Shown: in pieces, positions 42,648 through 52,724 of the stretch
Numbering within the stretch: the first letter of the stretch is position 1
Layout of the letters: each line of letters begins with the position of its first letter
Source: Thalassospira lucentensis
Lineage (GTDB): Bacteria; Pseudomonadota; Alphaproteobacteria; Rhodospirillales; Thalassospiraceae
DNA: 64,000 bases
Reading direction: 5' to 3'
Assembly (NCBI RefSeq): GCF_011806425.1
Contig: NZ_JAATOV010000004.1
Location: 62,001 to 126,000 of the forward strand
The notes under the pieces: generated by a model
Databases searched by the model: none
What the model saw: only the letters and a program-made list of their open reading frames with translations
Told to the model about the DNA's origin: nothing
Position numbers and translations under genes: made by a program

Positions 42648-44854
42648 GCACGAACCAATTTAACAGCACACCGATCACGCCTGAGCTGGTCAAAGAACAC
42701 GGACTGAACGAGGAAGAGTATAAACTCGTCCTCGAAATCATGGGCCGTGAACCCAACATCAATGAACTTGGTATTTTTTCGGTTATGTGGTCTGAGCATT
42801 GCTCCTACAAATCATCGAAAAAATGGCTTAAAACCCTGCCGACCAAGGCCGATTGGGTTATTCAGGGACCGGGTGAAAACGCCGGTGTCATTGATATCGG
42901 CGACGGTCAGGCCGCCATATTCAAAATGGAAAGCCACAACCACCCGTCCTTTATCGAACCATACCAAGGGGCGGCCACCGGTGTTGGCGGCATCATGCGT
43001 GATGTCTTCACCATGGGGGCACGTCCGGTTGCCAACCTGAATGCGCTGCGCTTTGGCGCGCCGGAACATCCGAAAACCCGCCACTTGCTGAGCGGTGTTG
43101 TCGAAGGGATCGGCGGTTATGGCAACTGCATGGGCGTTCCGACCATTGGCGGCGAAACCAATTTCCATGCGTCCTATAACGGCAATATCTTGGTCAATGC
43201 GATGACCGTGGGTCTGGCCGATACGGATAACATTTTCTATTCCGCAGCGGCTGGCATCGGCAACCCGGTTGTCTATGTCGGTTCGAAAACCGGCCGTGAC
43301 GGCATCCATGGCGCGACCATGGCGTCCGCCGAGTTTGATGATGACAGCGATGAAAAGCGCCCAACTGTTCAGGTTGGCGATCCGTTCACCGAGAAACTGT
43401 TGCTTGAAGCCTGCCTTGAACTGATGGCGACCGACATGATCGTTGCAATTCAGGACATGGGTGCGGCCGGTTTGACGTCATCCTCGTTCGAGATGGCCTC
43501 AAAAGGCGGCGTTGGTGTTGAGCTGTGGCTTGATAAAGTTCCGATGCGCGAAGAAGGCATGACGCCCTATGAGCTGATGCTTTCAGAGTCGCAGGAACGC
43601 ATGTTGATGGTGCTTAAACCCGGTTGCGAAGATGCCGCCAAGGCGATCTTTGACAAATGGGAACTCGACTTTGCGGTGATCGGCACCCTGACCGATACCA
43701 AACGCATGGTTCTGAAATGGCATGGTGAACTGGCAGGCGATCTTCCGATTGATCCGCTGGCCGAAGCATCGCCGGAATACGACCGCCCGTGGGAAGAGAC
43801 CCCAAAACAGGATCGCATTGATCCGGCCAGCCTTTCGGGCAAGGTCGATCATATCGATGCGTTGAAAACCCTGATTGCGTCATCTGATTTGGCATCGCGT
43901 CGCTGGATCTGGGAACAGTATGACCATCTGGTCATGGGCAACACGATTGTCCGTCCGGGTGGGGATGCCGGTGTTGTACGTGTTTCTGGCACGAACAAAG
44001 GCATCGCCGCGACCACTGACTGTACCCCGCGTTATGTCATGGCCGATCCAATCGAAGGCGGCAAACAGGCCGTTGCCGAAGCATATCGTAACCTGATCGC
44101 AACCGGTGCCAAGCCGTTGGCGATCACCGACAATATGAACTTTGGCAACCCGGAACGCCCGCGCATCATGGGCCAGTTTGTCGGTGCCTGTAAGGGCATT
44201 GCAGATGCCTGCATCACGCTGGAATTCCCGGTCGTGTCGGGTAACGTGTCGCTTTATAACGAAACCAACGGCGAAGGCATCATGCCGACCCCGGCCATCG
44301 GTGGCGTTGGTGTGATTTCCGATCTGGACCATCATGCAACCATCGGCATCAAAGCCGGTGAAGGCACGCTGATCATGATCGGTGCGGCGACCGGTGAATT
44401 GGGTCAGTCGCTGTATCTGAAAACCATCGAAGGTCGCGAAGAAGGTGCACCGCCGCCGGTTGATCTGAATGCGGAAAAACGTGCTGGTTCGCTGGTGCGT
44501 GAGCTGATTGAGCTTGGTGTTGTCAAAACCTGTCACGATATCGCAGATGGCGGCCTGTTGGTTACCATTGCTGAAATGTGCATGGCTGGCAATGTCGGCG
44601 CGGATGTCAGCCTGCCAGAACAGGGCAGCGAAGCCGCATGGCTGTTTGGCGAAGATCAGGGCCGCTACGTGATCGCAACCAGCGATCCGGACAAGGTTCT
44701 GAATGCAGCAGCCAGTGCCAATATGGCCGCGGTGATCGTCGGTCAGATCGGTGGCGACGCCATCAGCATCGAAGGCGAGGCCAAAGTCAGCGTTTCGGAA
44801 CTGCGTGATCTGAACGAAGGTTGGATGCCATCCTTTATGGCAGACGCCACCTAA
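42644..44854 (+). CDS. purL: phosphoribosylformylglycinamidine synthase subunit PurL
   Basis: A 736-aa catalytic subunit of the small (PurSQL) type. Landmarks are [11 protein letters not shown] near residue 45, the ATP-binding [22 protein letters not shown] [17 protein letters not shown] and [15 protein letters not shown] 42644 overlaps the purQ stop by 4 nt. It converts FGAR to FGAM with ammonia from PurQ. A strong terminator follows. Confidence 0.96.
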   Translation: MSTNQFNSTPITPELVKEHGLNEEEYKLVLEIMGREPNINELGIFSVMWSEHCSYKSSKKWLKTLPTKADWVIQGPGENAGVIDIGDGQAAIFKMESHNHPSFIEPYQGAATGVGGIMRDVFTMGARPVANLNALRFGAPEHPKTRHLLSGVVEGIGGYGNCMGVPTIGGETNFHASYNGNILVNAMTVGLADTDNIFYSAAAGIGNPVVYVGSKTGRDGIHGATMASAEFDDDSDEKRPTVQVGDPFTEKLLLEACLELMATDMIVAIQDMGAAGLTSSSFEMASKGGVGVELWLDKVPMREEGMTPYELMLSESQERMLMVLKPGCEDAAKAIFDKWELDFAVIGTLTDTKRMVLKWHGELAGDLPIDPLAEASPEYDRPWEETPKQDRIDPASLSGKVDHIDALKTLIASSDLASRRWIWEQYDHLVMGNTIVRPGGDAGVVRVSGTNKGIAATTDCTPRYVMADPIEGGKQAVAEAYRNLIATGAKPLAITDNMNFGNPERPRIMGQFVGACKGIADACITLEFPVVSGNVSLYNETNGEGIMPTPAIGGVGVISDLDHHATIGIKAGEGTLIMIGAATGELGQSLYLKTIEGREEGAPPPVDLNAEKRAGSLVRELIELGVVKTCHDIADGGLLVTIAEMCMAGNVGADVSLPEQGSEAAWLFGEDQGRYVIATSDPDKVLNAAASANMAAVIVGQIGGDAISIEGEAKVSVSELRDLNEGWMPSFMADAT

Positions 44855-44877
44855 TCCGCAGATAATCCTGCAAACAC

Positions 44878-44912
44878 AAAACCCCGCCAGAACACTCTGG
44901 CGGGGTTTTGTT
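44878..44912 (+). terminator. intrinsic terminator of the pur operon
   Basis: A perfect 14-bp stem AAAACCCCGCCAGA/TCTGGCGGGGTTTT with a 4-nt loop, 24 nt after purL. The A/T-flanked stem can also serve mrp on the other strand. Confidence 0.93.
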
Positions 44913-44957
44913 TGTTTAGGCCAATCGACGGTATCAGCGCTGGCGCCAGCGCCAAAA

Positions 44958-46187
44958 TCACTTAAAGCTGATTTTTGGGAACAGGCTTTTCTTTTTCGGG
45001 GCGGCAACCGGGCCGACCTGATCGTCAATTGCCGCCGCGATTTTATCGGCAATCGCCCCATACGCCTTGGCATATTCGCCATCGGGTTCGGTATGAACAA
45101 TCGGTTTGCCTTCGTCCGCGCCCAGACGGATTTTAAGATCAAGCGGGATTTCGCCCAGGAACGGCACGCTGAGTTCGTCGGCTGCCTTATGCGCGCCGCC
45201 ATGATCGAATACGTGATCCACGTGGCCGCATTCCGGGCATTTGTAATAGGACATGTTTTCGATCAGACCGAATACCGGCACATTGACCTTGCGGAACATG
45301 TTCAGGCCTTTGCGGGCATCCAAAAGCGCGATGTCCTGTGGGGTGGAAACAATCACAGCCCCGGTGACGGGCACGCGCTGCGCCATGGAAAGCTGAATAT
45401 CGCCGGTTCCCGGGGGCATATCGACGACCAGAACATCAAGTGCGCCCCAATCAGTATCACGCAACAGCTGCTCAAGTGCGCCCATGGCCATGGGGCCACG
45501 CCAGATCACCGGTTGTTCTTCGTCGACCATAAAGCCAATCGACATGATACGAATGCCAAAGGCCGATGGCGGGGTCATTTTGCCATCGATGTCAGACTTG
45601 GACGGTTTGGCATCGCGCAGACCCAACATGCGCGGCAGACTCGGCCCATAAATATCAGCGTCAAGCAAACCAACCTTAAGCCCCTTGGCCGCAAGCGACA
45701 GCGCCAGATTGACCGACGTGGTTGATTTCCCCACCCCACCCTTGCCGGATGCAACGGTGATGATGCTGCGCACATCGGGCAGGTCAATCGGCTTTTGCCC
45801 GCCGCCTTGGGGCCGCTGACCGGGTTGGCCGCCTTGCGGGCCACCAGAACCTGCCTGTGCGCCAGCGGGACGTGACGGCGCACCAGATGCAGAAGACGCA
45901 GGTGAACCACCACCATTATCGCCAGAAGCAGCGCCAGAGCGTTCCGCCGTCAGGGCAACACGTGCGGTTGTGACCCCGTTCACAGCAGCCACCGCCTTTT
46001 CCGCCTGTTGACGCAGGTCTTCGAGGGACGGTCCGCGCTTGGGATCGACTGCAATCATGACATTGACGGTTTCGTCTTTTATATCAATACCTTGCACCAT
46101 ATCCTTGGCTGTGATTGATTGGCCGTCTACCGGGTCGATCACGCTGTTTAGGGCGGCGATAATCTGTTCACGGTTGGGCGAGGTCAT
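44958..46187 (-). CDS. apbC: Mrp/ApbC family iron-sulfur cluster carrier ATPase
   Basis: A 409-aa protein. An N-terminal MIP18/DUF59 domain (about 1-82, NSVIDPVDGQSI) is joined by a Gly/Pro/Gln-rich linker (about 84-132) to a ParA-like P-loop ATPase with deviant Walker A ASGKGGVGKST (147-157), DADIYGPSLPRMLG and VDMPPGTGD. CPECGH near residue 320 is the CxxC that holds the bridging 4Fe-4S cluster in the dimer. It delivers clusters to apo-proteins. It is divergent from hflK. Confidence 0.94.
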   Translation of the reverse strand: MTSPNREQIIAALNSVIDPVDGQSITAKDMVQGIDIKDETVNVMIAVDPKRGPSLEDLRQQAEKAVAAVNGVTTARVALTAERSGAASGDNGGGSPASSASGAPSRPAGAQAGSGGPQGGQPGQRPQGGGQKPIDLPDVRSIITVASGKGGVGKSTTSVNLALSLAAKGLKVGLLDADIYGPSLPRMLGLRDAKPSKSDIDGKMTPPSAFGIRIMSIGFMVDEEQPVIWRGPMAMGALEQLLRDTDWGALDVLVVDMPPGTGDIQLSMAQRVPVTGAVIVSTPQDIALLDARKGLNMFRKVNVPVFGLIENMSYYKCPECGHVDHVFDHGGAHKAADELSVPFLGEIPLDLKIRLGADEGKPIVHTEPDGEYAKAYGAIADKIAAAIDDQVGPVAAPKKKSLFPKISFK

Positions 46188-46583
46188 ATTGCAGTCTCCA
46201 ATTTTTACCTTAAGTCCGTGATCTTATAGAACTTGCAGGCGCGTATCGTTGTTTTGCAGGGCAAGCTGTCATATAAGGCGAAAGAGCATGCGCCGTCCAA
46301 CAAGTTTCAGTGTGTTTGGTTTTGGCGCGGTGTTTGACGCACCATAGCTGGCAAATCGGTGGGCACCATCGCCGACCAGATGCGGTGAAGTCAAACATCG
46401 TAAAAATCAGATGCGCGGGGCAGATCGTTTTCAGGGGGACCCTTTAAGCGTCATCTGGGGTCAAACTGCAGGTTTATCCTTGCACCGCAAAAGCGCAACT
46501 GGGCACAATGGACTTTGTTGGACGGAGCGTGCGCTCGGTAGACGAAAAATAAACACCGAACGGCAAGAAGAGGAAAACACTCG
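46188..46583. other. intergenic region, apbC to hflK
   Basis: About 400 bp of divergent leader. Short frames exist on both strands (for example 46210-46398 minus) but they have no RBS or family resemblance. AAGAGGAAAA before ATG 46584 is the hflK RBS. I see no RNA gene. Confidence 0.5.
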
Positions 46584-47711
46584 ATGCCATGGAATTCACA
46601 AGGGGGCGGTGGCCCCTGGGGCAGCGGCGGAAATAAAGGCGGCGGTCAAAACCCATGGGGACAGCGTCCTCAGGGTGGCGGCAACGGCGGAAATACGCCC
46701 CCCGATTTTGACGAAATGATTCGCAAGGGCCAGGAACGCCTGAAACGGCTGTTCCCCGGTGGCGGCGGATACAAGGGCTTCGTGCTGATTGGTATCGCGA
46801 TCATCGGGTTGTGGCTTTTGACCGGTTTTTACCGTGTTCAGCCTGGCGAACAGGGCGTCACGCTTTTGTTTGGCAAATGGGTTGGCACCACGGGTCCGGG
46901 TCTTAACTATTTCCTTCCGGCTCCGATTGGCGAGGTAATCAAACCGAACGTCGAGCGGACCAACCAGATCGAAATTGGTTATCGCGGCAATGGTTCTGTT
47001 GGCAATGGCGGCACCCGGGACGTTCCGGAAGAAAGCCTGATGCTGACGGGTGATCAGAACATCATCGATATTGATTACGTTGTTCAGTGGCGTATCAGCG
47101 ATGCGGGTTCGTACCTGTTTAATGTCCGTGATCCGGAAAACACCATTAAGCTTGCTGCTGAAAGTGCGATCCGCGAAGTCATCGGTAAAACCAATCTGGA
47201 AGAAGCTCTGACTGTGGGCCGTGTCCGGGTTGAGGAACAAACGCGTACGTTGTTGCAGTCGATCATGGACGGCTATGAGTCGGGCGTGTTCATTGCAGAA
47301 GTTAAAATGCAGAAAGTTGATCCGCCGCGTGACGTTATTGACGCGTTCAACGATGTGCAGCGTGCTCGTCAGGACCGTGATCGTTCCCAGAACGAAGCAC
47401 TGGCGTATCGCAACGACATCATCCCGCGTGCAAAAGGTGAAGCAGAACGTACCATTCTGCAGGCCCGTGCATATAAGGACCGTGTGACGAAGGAAGCACA
47501 GGGTGAAGCAGAACGCTTTACCTCTATCTATAATTCCTATCTGACCGCGCAGGATGTCACGACACGTCGTCTGTATCTTGAAACCATGCAAGAAATCCTG
47601 AGCAAATCTGACAAGGTCATTATTGATCAAAATGGTCAGGGTGGTGGCGTTGTGCCGTATCTGCCGCTGCCAGAAGTTCAGAAACGTGCGAATGCAGGAG
47701 GCAAGAACTAA
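46584..47711 (+). CDS. hflK: FtsH protease modulator HflK
   Basis: A 375-aa SPFH/band-7 membrane protein. The N-terminus is Gly/Gln/Pro-rich (MPWNSQGGGGPWGSGGN), typical of HflK. One transmembrane helix (GFVLIGIAIIGLWLLTGF, about residues 65-82) is followed by a periplasmic SPFH domain (YRVQPGEQGVTLLFGK) and a long coiled coil (QDRDRSQNEALAYRNDIIPRAKGEAERTI). With HflC it encloses FtsH in a membrane cage and modulates proteolysis. Its TAA overlaps the hflC ATG by one base. Confidence 0.95.
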   Translation: MPWNSQGGGGPWGSGGNKGGGQNPWGQRPQGGGNGGNTPPDFDEMIRKGQERLKRLFPGGGGYKGFVLIGIAIIGLWLLTGFYRVQPGEQGVTLLFGKWVGTTGPGLNYFLPAPIGEVIKPNVERTNQIEIGYRGNGSVGNGGTRDVPEESLMLTGDQNIIDIDYVVQWRISDAGSYLFNVRDPENTIKLAAESAIREVIGKTNLEEALTVGRVRVEEQTRTLLQSIMDGYESGVFIAEVKMQKVDPPRDVIDAFNDVQRARQDRDRSQNEALAYRNDIIPRAKGEAERTILQARAYKDRVTKEAQGEAERFTSIYNSYLTAQDVTTRRLYLETMQEILSKSDKVIIDQNGQGGGVVPYLPLPEVQKRANAGGKN

Positions 47712-48583
47712 TGGCAAGTCCTAAACTTATTGCCGCAGGCGTCGTGGTTGTTATCGCCGCTGTGGTTGGTTCGATGTGCGTCTTTACCGTACGTCAGGAT
47801 CAGCAGGCACTTGTTCTTCAGTTTGGTAATCCTGTTCATGCGGTTTCCGAACCGGGTCTGCATTTCAAACTGCCGATCCAGAATGTGGAATATTACGAGC
47901 GCCGCATTCTTGAACTTGATCCGCCGGTACAGCAGGTTCTTCTATCGGACCAAAAGCGTGTCAATGTTGACAGCTTTGCCCGTTGGAAAATCGTTGATCC
48001 GCTGACCTTCCGTCAACGTGCGACCAACACAACGAACTTTGTTCAGTTGTTTGGTCAGCGTCTGAACTCGGTCATCCGGGGTGAATTGGCACAGGCACCG
48101 CTTGTGACACTTCTGTCGGACAACCGTGCGCAGATCATGGAAAAGATCCAGGCAAGCTTGGTCGAGCCGGCCAAGGAGTTTGGTGTTCAGCTGATCGATG
48201 TGCGTATTGGTCGTACCGATCTGCCACAGGAAACGTCGCAGGCGGTGTATAACCGTATGCGGTCTTCGCGTATTGCCGAGGCTGCCCAGCTTCGCGCAGA
48301 GGGTGAAGAGCTGAAAGCCAAAATTCAGGCCGAAGCAGACCGCGAACGCGTTGGTATCTTGGCCGAAGCAAGCCGTCAGGCTGAGGTTCTCAGCGGTGAA
48401 GGTGATGCAGAACGAAACGTCGTTCTTGGTAAAGCCTATGGCAAAGATGCGGAATTCTTCGAATTTTATCGTTCGCTAGAATCCTACAAAACCGCGCTTT
48501 CGAATGGCTCGACCATGGTGCTTTCACCAGATAGCGAGTTTTTCCAATACTTTAATAAGTCGGCGCCTCAAACAAGCCGCTAG
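47711..48583 (+). CDS. hflC: FtsH protease modulator HflC
   Basis: A 290-aa SPFH protein with an N-terminal membrane anchor (LIAAGVVVVIAAVVGSMCVFTV), the HflC motif VRQDQQALVLQFGNPV, and the conserved VQLIDVRIGRTDLPQETSQAVYNRMRSSR followed by a coiled-coil helix rich in Ala/Glu. It forms the alternating HflK/HflC cage around FtsH. It is coupled to hflK by TAATG overlap and followed by a terminator. Confidence 0.95.
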   Translation: MASPKLIAAGVVVVIAAVVGSMCVFTVRQDQQALVLQFGNPVHAVSEPGLHFKLPIQNVEYYERRILELDPPVQQVLLSDQKRVNVDSFARWKIVDPLTFRQRATNTTNFVQLFGQRLNSVIRGELAQAPLVTLLSDNRAQIMEKIQASLVEPAKEFGVQLIDVRIGRTDLPQETSQAVYNRMRSSRIAEAAQLRAEGEELKAKIQAEADRERVGILAEASRQAEVLSGEGDAERNVVLGKAYGKDAEFFEFYRSLESYKTALSNGSTMVLSPDSEFFQYFNKSAPQTSR

Positions 48584-48592
48584 ACAAAACAT

Positions 48593-48632
48593 AAGGGCGA
48601 CCGGCATATTAGTCAGGTCGCCCTTTTTGTTT
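48593..48632 (+). terminator. intrinsic terminator of hflKC
   Basis: Stem AAGGGCGACC/GGTCGCCCTT (10 bp) with a 13-nt loop and TTTTTGTTTT. The 3' arm and flank are nearly identical to the degQ terminator at 50611-50647. Confidence 0.9.
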
Positions 48633-48697
48633 TCATAATTATGATCTGCCTTCAAAAGCGCTGGCAGACTTAAAAAAACGCCGGAACGTCCGAACCC

Positions 48698-48889
48698 ATG
48701 AAGGAACTTGCCACAGCCATACTTTTGGCCATTGCACTTGAAGGCATGTTTTATTCGCTGTTTCCCGGCGGCATGAAACGGGTGATGGAAATGGTTCAGG
48801 AAATCCCGGAATCACAACTTCGCGCCGGTGGACTGATTGCGGCCATTGTCGCAATTGGGGCAATTTGGGCGGTGCGCATCTGGCTGTAA
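48698..48889 (+). CDS. DUF2065 small membrane protein
   Basis: A 63-aa protein with two hydrophobic helices (ELATAILLAIALEGMFYSLFPGG and LIAAIVAIGAIWAVRIWL) and the conserved EGxxYxLFPxGMKR core of DUF2065 (YjeT-like). The function is unknown. Conserved placement downstream of hflKC and upstream of degP/Q suggests a role in the same membrane quality-control context; that is inference. Confidence 0.88.
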   Translation: MKELATAILLAIALEGMFYSLFPGGMKRVMEMVQEIPESQLRAGGLIAAIVAIGAIWAVRIWL

Positions 48890-49098
48890 GGCGCGGATTT
48901 TTGCCAAAAAATGGGGAAATCCACACAGCGTTCGCCACAATGTCAGGATCATATTTCCTGTTTTTTCCTCAGGCCTGCCCAATTTCTGCCAAACTCGGGG
49001 TTAATTTGATTAATTAAGCAATGGATGAATTACCCCGTGTCTATTGCGCGCTGCTTTTTGAATTTACCGTGAACGCGGCAACCAACAGGATCAAACAC

Positions 49099-50586
49099 AT
49101 GCTAAAAGCGTTATACAACCCAGTGCGGAGCAAAGTCGGCGCGGCACTGGTGCTTGTTCTTCTTGGCGTGACCAGTGTTTCGCACATCGCGAATGCCCGC
49201 CCCGCTCCTGACAGCTTCGCTGATCTGGCGGAACGCCTTCTTCCCAGTGTTGTGAATATTTCGACAAGCCAGATGGTCGCAGACCGTCAGGGCCCCGATT
49301 TCCAATTCCCTCCTGGTTCTCCGTTTGAAGACCTTTTCCGTGACTTTATGGACCGCAACGGTCAGGGCGATCAGGCCCCACATAAACGTCGTGCGACCGC
49401 ATTGGGTTCGGGTTTCATCATCTCGGCCGATGGTTACATCGTGACCAACAATCACGTCATCGATGGTGCTGATGAAATCACCGTTCGCCTGCATGATGGT
49501 GATACGCTTGACGCTGAATTAATCGGTCGCGACCCGAAAACCGACGTCGCGTTGCTTAAAGTCGATCCCAAAGAAGACCTGCCATTTGTAAAATGGGGCA
49601 GCTCGGACGATGCGCGTATTGGCGATTGGGCCATGGCGATTGGTAACCCGTTCGGCCTTGGTGGCACGGTCACCGCTGGTATCGTTTCGGCACGTAACCG
49701 TAACATCAACCAGGGTCCGTATGATGACTTCATCCAGACCGATGCGGCGATCAACCGTGGTAACTCTGGCGGTCCGCTGTTTAACCTTGATGGCGACGTG
49801 ATCGGCATTAACAGCGCGATTTATTCCCCGTCTGGTGGTTCGGTCGGTATTGGCTTTGCCATTCCGTCTGCCATCGCCCAGGGCGTTGTCGAGCAGTTGA
49901 AAGAATACGGTCGTACCCGTCGTGGTTGGCTTGGTGTTCACATTCAGACCGTTACCGACGATATCGCAGACTCGGTCGGCCTTGATGACGCCAAAGGTGC
50001 CATGGTTGCCGGTGTATCTGACGACAGCCCGGCAAAAGAAGCCGGCATCAAACAGGGTGACGTTATCCTGAAATTTGATGGCAAAGATGTTGACAGCATG
50101 CGCAACCTGCCGCGGATCGTTGCAGAAACCAAAATCGGCAAGGACGTCGATGTTGTGATCTGGCGTGACGGCGAAAAGAAAACCGTTCAGGTCGAACTGG
50201 GCGAGCTTGAAGAAGATGTCGTTGCAGCCAATGCAAACAATTCTGATGACAGCAAATCCCCAGCGGCAATTGACGAAGCATCGGTCGATGCGCTTGGCCT
50301 GAAAATCGCCAACGTCAATGACGAGCTACGCAAACGCTTTAACCTTGCCGAAGGCACCGAAGGTGTCATCGTGACCGAGGTTGATGGCGACAGCTTTGCG
50401 GCGGAAAAAGGTGTCCGTCCGGGCGACATCATCATCGAAGCATCGCATAGTTCCGTTTCAAACGTCGAAGACGTGATGGATGCCGTGAACTCAGCCGTTG
50501 ATGATGACAAACGTACCATCCTGATGTTGATCGAAACATCTGCCGGTGCACGTTACTTCGGCCTTACACTAAATTCCGACGACTGA
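49099..50586 (+). CDS. degQ: Do-family periplasmic serine protease (DegP/DegQ/MucD)
   Basis: A 495-aa protein. The signal peptide (KVGAALVLVLLGVTSVSHIANARPA, cleavage about residue 34) is followed by a trypsin-like domain with triad His119 (TNNHVIDGA), Asp149 (KTDVALLKV) and Ser223 (RGNSGGPLF), and two PDZ domains (RRGWLGVHIQTV ... about 275-365; GLKIANVNDEL ... to the end). It degrades misfolded periplasmic proteins. ATG 49099 with AGGA upstream is chosen; ATG 49021 would place the signal peptide internally. The gene symbol is approximate within the DegP/Q/MucD group. Confidence 0.94.
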   Translation: MLKALYNPVRSKVGAALVLVLLGVTSVSHIANARPAPDSFADLAERLLPSVVNISTSQMVADRQGPDFQFPPGSPFEDLFRDFMDRNGQGDQAPHKRRATALGSGFIISADGYIVTNNHVIDGADEITVRLHDGDTLDAELIGRDPKTDVALLKVDPKEDLPFVKWGSSDDARIGDWAMAIGNPFGLGGTVTAGIVSARNRNINQGPYDDFIQTDAAINRGNSGGPLFNLDGDVIGINSAIYSPSGGSVGIGFAIPSAIAQGVVEQLKEYGRTRRGWLGVHIQTVTDDIADSVGLDDAKGAMVAGVSDDSPAKEAGIKQGDVILKFDGKDVDSMRNLPRIVAETKIGKDVDVVIWRDGEKKTVQVELGELEEDVVAANANNSDDSKSPAAIDEASVDALGLKIANVNDELRKRFNLAEGTEGVIVTEVDGDSFAAEKGVRPGDIIIEASHSSVSNVEDVMDAVNSAVDDDKRTILMLIETSAGARYFGLTLNSDD

Positions 50587-50610
50587 TCGTCGTTCTAAAA
50601 ACCATATAAA

Positions 50611-50647
50611 AAAGGGCGGCCTGTTTAGTCAGGTCGCCCTTTTTGTT
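50611..50647 (+). terminator. intrinsic terminator of degQ
   Basis: Stem AAAGGGCGGCCTG/CAGGTCGCCCTTT with one G-U pair, loop TTTAGT, then TTTGTTT. It shares a 23-nt 3' segment with the hflKC terminator. Confidence 0.92.
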
Positions 50648-50665
50648 TGGATATGTAAAAACAAA

Positions 50666-51556
50666 TCAGTCGACAAAATCGGACTTGGCATAGCCTTGCA
50701 GATACAAAAGGGCGGTTAGATCACCGTGATTAATGCAAATGCGCGCCTGTTCCTGAACGGATGGTTTGGCATGAAACGCAACGCCTGTGCCGGCCAGTGA
50801 AATCATCTGCAGGTCATTGGCGCCATCGCCAACCGCAATCGCATCGTCGACCGTGATCCCCTGCTCTGCCGTCAGGTTTTCAAGCGCATCAACTTTGGCC
50901 TGCCGATCCAGAACCGGTTTTTGCACCTTGCCGGTCAGTTTGCCGTCTGATGTGATCAAGACATTGGCCTGATCATAATCAAAGCCAAGCTCATTGCGAA
51001 CTGCACCGGTAAAGAAATCAAACCCGCCAGATACAAGGGCCGCAAACGCGCCATTGGCCTTCATGGTCGCAACCAGCGTTTTGGCCCCGCCGGTATATTC
51101 CACGGTTTTCCATGCTTCGGCCAACATATCGGTCGACATGCCATCAAGCAGCCCAACGCGCTCATCAAGGGCAGCTTCGAAATCAAGTTCGCCATTCATC
51201 GCACGGGCGGTGATGGCCGCGACACGGTCCTTAACCCCGGCAAACTCAGCCAACTCGTCAAGGGTTTCGCCAGTGACCATGGTGCTGTCCATGTCTGCGA
51301 TCAAAAGCTTTTTGCGACGGGTGGCGATTTTTTGGGTGACCGCATCGACCTCAAGCTCCGCCTCCTCAAGCGTGGTATCGGCTACATCAAGGGTGATGCC
51401 CTCAAACTCAAGGTCGCAGGCCTCGCCATTTGCCAGCCAGCTGACACCGCCGACAAGCGCGCCCGCCCCAGTCAGCGCAATCGCCGCACGATCAATGATG
51501 GCATCTGTCAGGGCGTTCGAATTCGGGGCAGCGATCAGGGTCAGAACCAAATTCAT
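50666..51556 (-). CDS. serB: phosphoserine phosphatase
   Basis: A 296-aa HAD-superfamily enzyme that dephosphorylates phosphoserine to L-serine. An ACT-like N-terminal part (about 1-75) precedes the HAD core: motif I ADMDST with Asp88 and Asp90, FEAALDERVGLLDG cap region, motif II SGGFDFF, and motif III/IV GDGANDLQMI. It is convergent with degQ. Length and architecture match proteobacterial SerB. Confidence 0.95.
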   Translation of the reverse strand: MNLVLTLIAAPNSNALTDAIIDRAAIALTGAGALVGGVSWLANGEACDLEFEGITLDVADTTLEEAELEVDAVTQKIATRRKKLLIADMDSTMVTGETLDELAEFAGVKDRVAAITARAMNGELDFEAALDERVGLLDGMSTDMLAEAWKTVEYTGGAKTLVATMKANGAFAALVSGGFDFFTGAVRNELGFDYDQANVLITSDGKLTGKVQKPVLDRQAKVDALENLTAEQGITVDDAIAVGDGANDLQMISLAGTGVAFHAKPSVQEQARICINHGDLTALLYLQGYAKSDFVD

Positions 51557-51642
51557 GGTGTGCGGGCTCCTTGGCGGGAAAGAGATAAAACCGATATGCC
51601 GCCTTTATCCGAATTGAACCGGGCAAAGACAAGCAGTTTTCG

Positions 51643-52284
51643 TCAGGCGTTGGGCAAGCCCGGATCACTATCACGCAGAACGGCGTGGTCCGCCATCCTT
51701 TGCCACCAACGCTTCAATCGCGGACAATGTTCTAGGACGTCACGTCCTTCGGGTGTTGCGCAGAAATAAGCCATCATCGCCCCAAGATGAAGATCAGCAT
51801 GACTAATGTTTGCGCCAACCAAAAACGCGTCGTCGCCCACGAGTTTTTCAAGAGCATCGCACACGTTCCGCGACGTGTTCTTTCCAGCGGCGATGACGCT
51901 TTCATCTGGTTGATCGCCTTCGATTGGGCGGAAGACACGATGGGCAAAAACCTGTCGCACCATTGGCACATAACCATAACTGTCTGTGATGCTGATGATC
52001 TGAACCATTCGTGCTTTTGCTTCGACAGAATCAGGCGATAGCATTTGGGGTGCAGAAATATCGTCGAGATACCGGGTGATTGCCGTGGTTTCGTACAAGA
52101 CAAAATCGTTATTGCGGATCACCGGCACGCGCCCAAACGGGTGCAGATTGCTATGGTCTGGGGCGATTTCGTCAGAAAACGGATCCATTTCGACATAGCG
52201 ATACGCTATCTCCTTGTAGGACAGAGCCATCCGAACAATGCGGGTGTAAACGCTATAGCGGTAACCGTATAAAATGACGGACAT
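51643..52284 (-). CDS. glutathione S-transferase family protein
   Basis: A 213-aa protein. The N-terminal thioredoxin-like GST domain (VILYGYRYSVYTRIVRMALSYKEIAYRYVEMDPFSDE, then FGRVPVIRNNDFVLYETTAITRYLDD with the cis-Pro and the GSH-contact ET/S) is followed by a helical C-domain (HADLHLGAMMAYF). ATG 52284 gives the proper GST start and has GGGAGGGGAAGG upstream. The catalytic Ser/Tyr is not certain, so substrate and activity are unassigned. It is divergent from miaA. Confidence 0.9.
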   Translation of the reverse strand: MSVILYGYRYSVYTRIVRMALSYKEIAYRYVEMDPFSDEIAPDHSNLHPFGRVPVIRNNDFVLYETTAITRYLDDISAPQMLSPDSVEAKARMVQIISITDSYGYVPMVRQVFAHRVFRPIEGDQPDESVIAAGKNTSRNVCDALEKLVGDDAFLVGANISHADLHLGAMMAYFCATPEGRDVLEHCPRLKRWWQRMADHAVLRDSDPGLPNA

Positions 52285-52724
52285 GTGCCTTCCCCTCCCA
52301 AAGCAGCGCGACATCATCATAAGATCACAGTTGGCTGACGTTTCAAAGCAACCGCCAGAAAAGTGGACCGGTCGTGATCTCGGACCGTGGTAAACCGTCA
52401 CATGTCTTGTTATCGCCTGAAGACTATTAAAACGTCACGGACGTCTTAAGATCGCGCGCAGAGACGCATAACTGGGCAAATTACTGCGCAAATGGTTTGA
52501 CGATTAGCGAATGACAGCGTTTAACCAATGTATCTTGACGATTGATCTCATCGTTGTGCACAAGTCAGCCACCCTGGATGTGCCCGATCCGAAGTCAGAA
52601 CGTGATGCCCTTATTGCAACACCCGCATGACGGTCGTTACACACAACGTCAAAGATTTTAATCAAACAAGCGCACGTTTGCTTGAAGCTTGGCACCGTTA
52701 ATTGATCAGAGACAACTTCGTACC
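52285..52724. other. intergenic region, GST to miaA
   Basis: 440 bp between divergent genes. No gene, RNA or strong dyad is recognised. Short imperfect repeats of ACGT near 52430-52450 are not convincing. Confidence 0.5.

Noticed and set aside
43880..45202. Minus-strand open frame of 440 codons opposite purL
   Set aside because: A high-GC antisense artefact; it overlaps purL and apbC, both clear genes, and has no recognisable domain.
46210..46719. Short frames on both strands upstream of hflK
   Set aside because: No RBS, Cys/Trp-rich random-looking sequence, and partial overlap with hflK.
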